A stretch of 7,347 nucleotides of DNA from an uncultured Lachnospiraceae bacterium (lineage in GTDB: Bacteria; Bacillota; Clostridia; Lachnospirales; Lachnospiraceae): the NCBI GenBank assembly GCA_910578115.1, contig CAJTPO010000031.1, positions 1 through 7,347 of the forward strand, in the 5' to 3' direction. Both the position numbers and the translations under genes were made by a program. The notes beneath the pieces were generated by a model. The model saw only the letters and a program-made list of their open reading frames with translations. It made no database searches and had not been told where the DNA came from. How positions within the stretch are numbered: position 1 is the stretch's first letter; each line of letters starts with the position of its first letter. Shown one piece after another: positions 6,776 through 7,347 of this stretch.

Positions 6776-6819
6776 TGCAAGGTTAATGCAAGGTTCGTGC
6801 AAGGTTAGTGCAAGGTCGG
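6776..6819 (+). repeat. Four tandem 11-bp repeats, probable response-regulator binding sites
   Basis: Units begin at 6776, 6787, 6798 and 6809: TGCAAGGTTAA, TGCAAGGTTCG, TGCAAGGTTAG and TGCAAGGTCGG. The first eight bases are identical in all four; the ninth differs only in the last unit; the last two vary. The 11-bp period places every unit on nearly the same DNA face, as needed for head-to-tail binding by OmpR/PhoB-type regulators. With a start site near 6837 the units cover about -61 to -18, the last two overlying the -35 region. Four units would fit two regulator dimers. Confidence 0.8.
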
Positions 6820-6821
6820 CG

Positions 6822-6830
6822 TGATAGAAT
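6822..6830 (+). promoter_or_regulatory. Activator-dependent extended -10 promoter for the ABC transporter
   Basis: TG (6822-6823), one base, then TAGAAT (6825-6830) form an extended -10 element. The position 17 bp upstream (6802-6807, AGGTTA) does not match a -35 box and lies in the repeat block, so transcription probably depends on the bound regulator. Predicted start is near 6837, with a leader of about 38 nt. Confidence 0.65.
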
Positions 6831-6874
6831 AGCAGACATGAAAAACTTTTATTTCATAAAAGGGAGGTTTCGCA

Positions 6875-7347
6875 ATGAGCAAGTATGTAATTGAAACGAA
6901 AAATCTAACAAAGCAATACGGAACACAGAAAAGTGTCGCCAATCTGAATATCCATGTTCGGAAAGGGCGTATCTATGGTCTGCTGGGCAGAAATGGAGCC
7001 GGAAAAACGACGACAATGAAAATGCTGCTTGGACTTACACAACCGACTTCCGGGGAAGTGTCGATTTGGGGAAAGCCTTTGGCAGAAAATGAAAAGAAGC
7101 TGCTGCCCCGTATCGGCAGCCTGATTGAATCCCCCGGATTTTATCCTAATCTTACCGCTACGGAAAACCTGCGCATTTTTGCTGCCCTGCGGGGCGTGCC
7201 GAACCGAGGCGCGATTAAAAACGCGCTTGATCTGGTTGGTCTGCCTTACAAAGATAAGAAGCTGTTTTCCCAATATTCACTTGGCATGAAACAGCGGCTG
7301 GCGATTGCCCTTGCCATTATGCATGATCCGGAACTTTTGATTCTGGA
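6875..7347 (+). CDS. ABC transporter ATP-binding protein, BcrA/LanF type, cut by the right window edge
   Basis: The start ATG 6875 has AGGGAGG (6861-6867) 7 nt upstream. The visible 157 residues begin MSKYVIETKNLTKQYG and contain Walker A GRNGAGKTT (38-46), the signature YSLGMKQRLAIALAIM (134-149) and the beginning of Walker B, PELLIL (152-157), at the edge. At the Q-loop position the sequence reads IGSLIESPGFYPNLTATENL, with Glu85 in place of Gln. This E-loop is a reported feature of LanF subunits of lantibiotic-immunity transporters and also occurs in related BcrA-like proteins. Family members of about 300 aa pair with one or two membrane permeases to remove bacitracin, lantibiotics or similar peptides from the membrane; permease genes would be expected just beyond the window. 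Control by the upstream two-component system is inferred from the repeats at 6776-6819. A plain drug-exporter ATPase of the same superfamily remains possible. Confidence 0.9.
   Translation, partial: MSKYVIETKNLTKQYGTQKSVANLNIHVRKGRIYGLLGRNGAGKTTTMKMLLGLTQPTSGEVSIWGKPLAENEKKLLPRIGSLIESPGFYPNLTATENLRIFAALRGVPNRGAIKNALDLVGLPYKDKKLFSQYSLGMKQRLAIALAIMHDPELLIL

Noticed and set aside
6776..6819. A CRISPR-like or satellite reading of the 11-bp repeats
   Set aside because: The units are contiguous with only two variable bases, there are no spacers, and their position against the -10 box fits regulator binding sites.

Overview
The window looks like chromosome from a Gram-positive gut Clostridia member, probably Lachnospiraceae. 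The evidence is strong GGAG-type ribosome binding sites, sigma-A-type promoters with 17-bp spacers, and the gene families present: a DinF/NorM-like MATE pump, a ROK regulator of the kind common in that family, and an OmpR-type two-component system next to a BcrA/LanF-type ABC ATPase. All genes read on the + strand. The species cannot be named from this sequence.

Left part (1-2765). The C-terminal part of an unrecognised protein enters from the left edge and ends at 440. A well-formed promoter (469-497) and a roughly 90-nt leader with short repeats precede a complete 458-aa MATE multidrug/cation exporter (593-1969). It is followed 52 bp later, with no visible terminator, by an unrecognised 247-aa protein with three predicted membrane segments (2022-2765).

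Middle part (2856-4946). A pol-beta-fold nucleotidyltransferase, related in layout to aminoglycoside and lincosamide nucleotidyltransferases, is split by a single missing T at 3178-3181. A ROK-family regulator (3741-4868) then has its own extended -10 promoter and a textbook intrinsic terminator (4908-4946).

Right part (5002-7347). This is the most informative block: a response regulator (5093-5785), a sensor kinase with one membrane segment and almost no extracellular part that starts at TTG (5789-6712), a probable terminator, and an ABC transporter ATPase that runs off the right edge (6875 onward). The transporter gene has its own promoter. Just upstream of its extended -10 element lie four head-to-tail 11-bp repeats of TGCAAGGT(T/C)NN, and there is no consensus -35 box. 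This is the arrangement expected when an OmpR/PhoB-type regulator binds side by side and replaces the -35 contact. The working model is that the kinase senses a membrane-active peptide or antibiotic, phosphorylates the regulator, and the regulator switches on the export/immunity ABC transporter. The ATPase has Glu at the Q-loop position (ESPGFY), as reported for lantibiotic-immunity LanF proteins, which supports this reading.

Base composition differs between the parts. Hand counts of single 60-base lines give 31-37 G+C in the MATE gene but only 19-24 in the two-component genes, so the right-hand block may have been acquired separately. No tRNA, rRNA, CRISPR array or insertion sequence was seen, and no gene-free stretch exceeds 300 bases.
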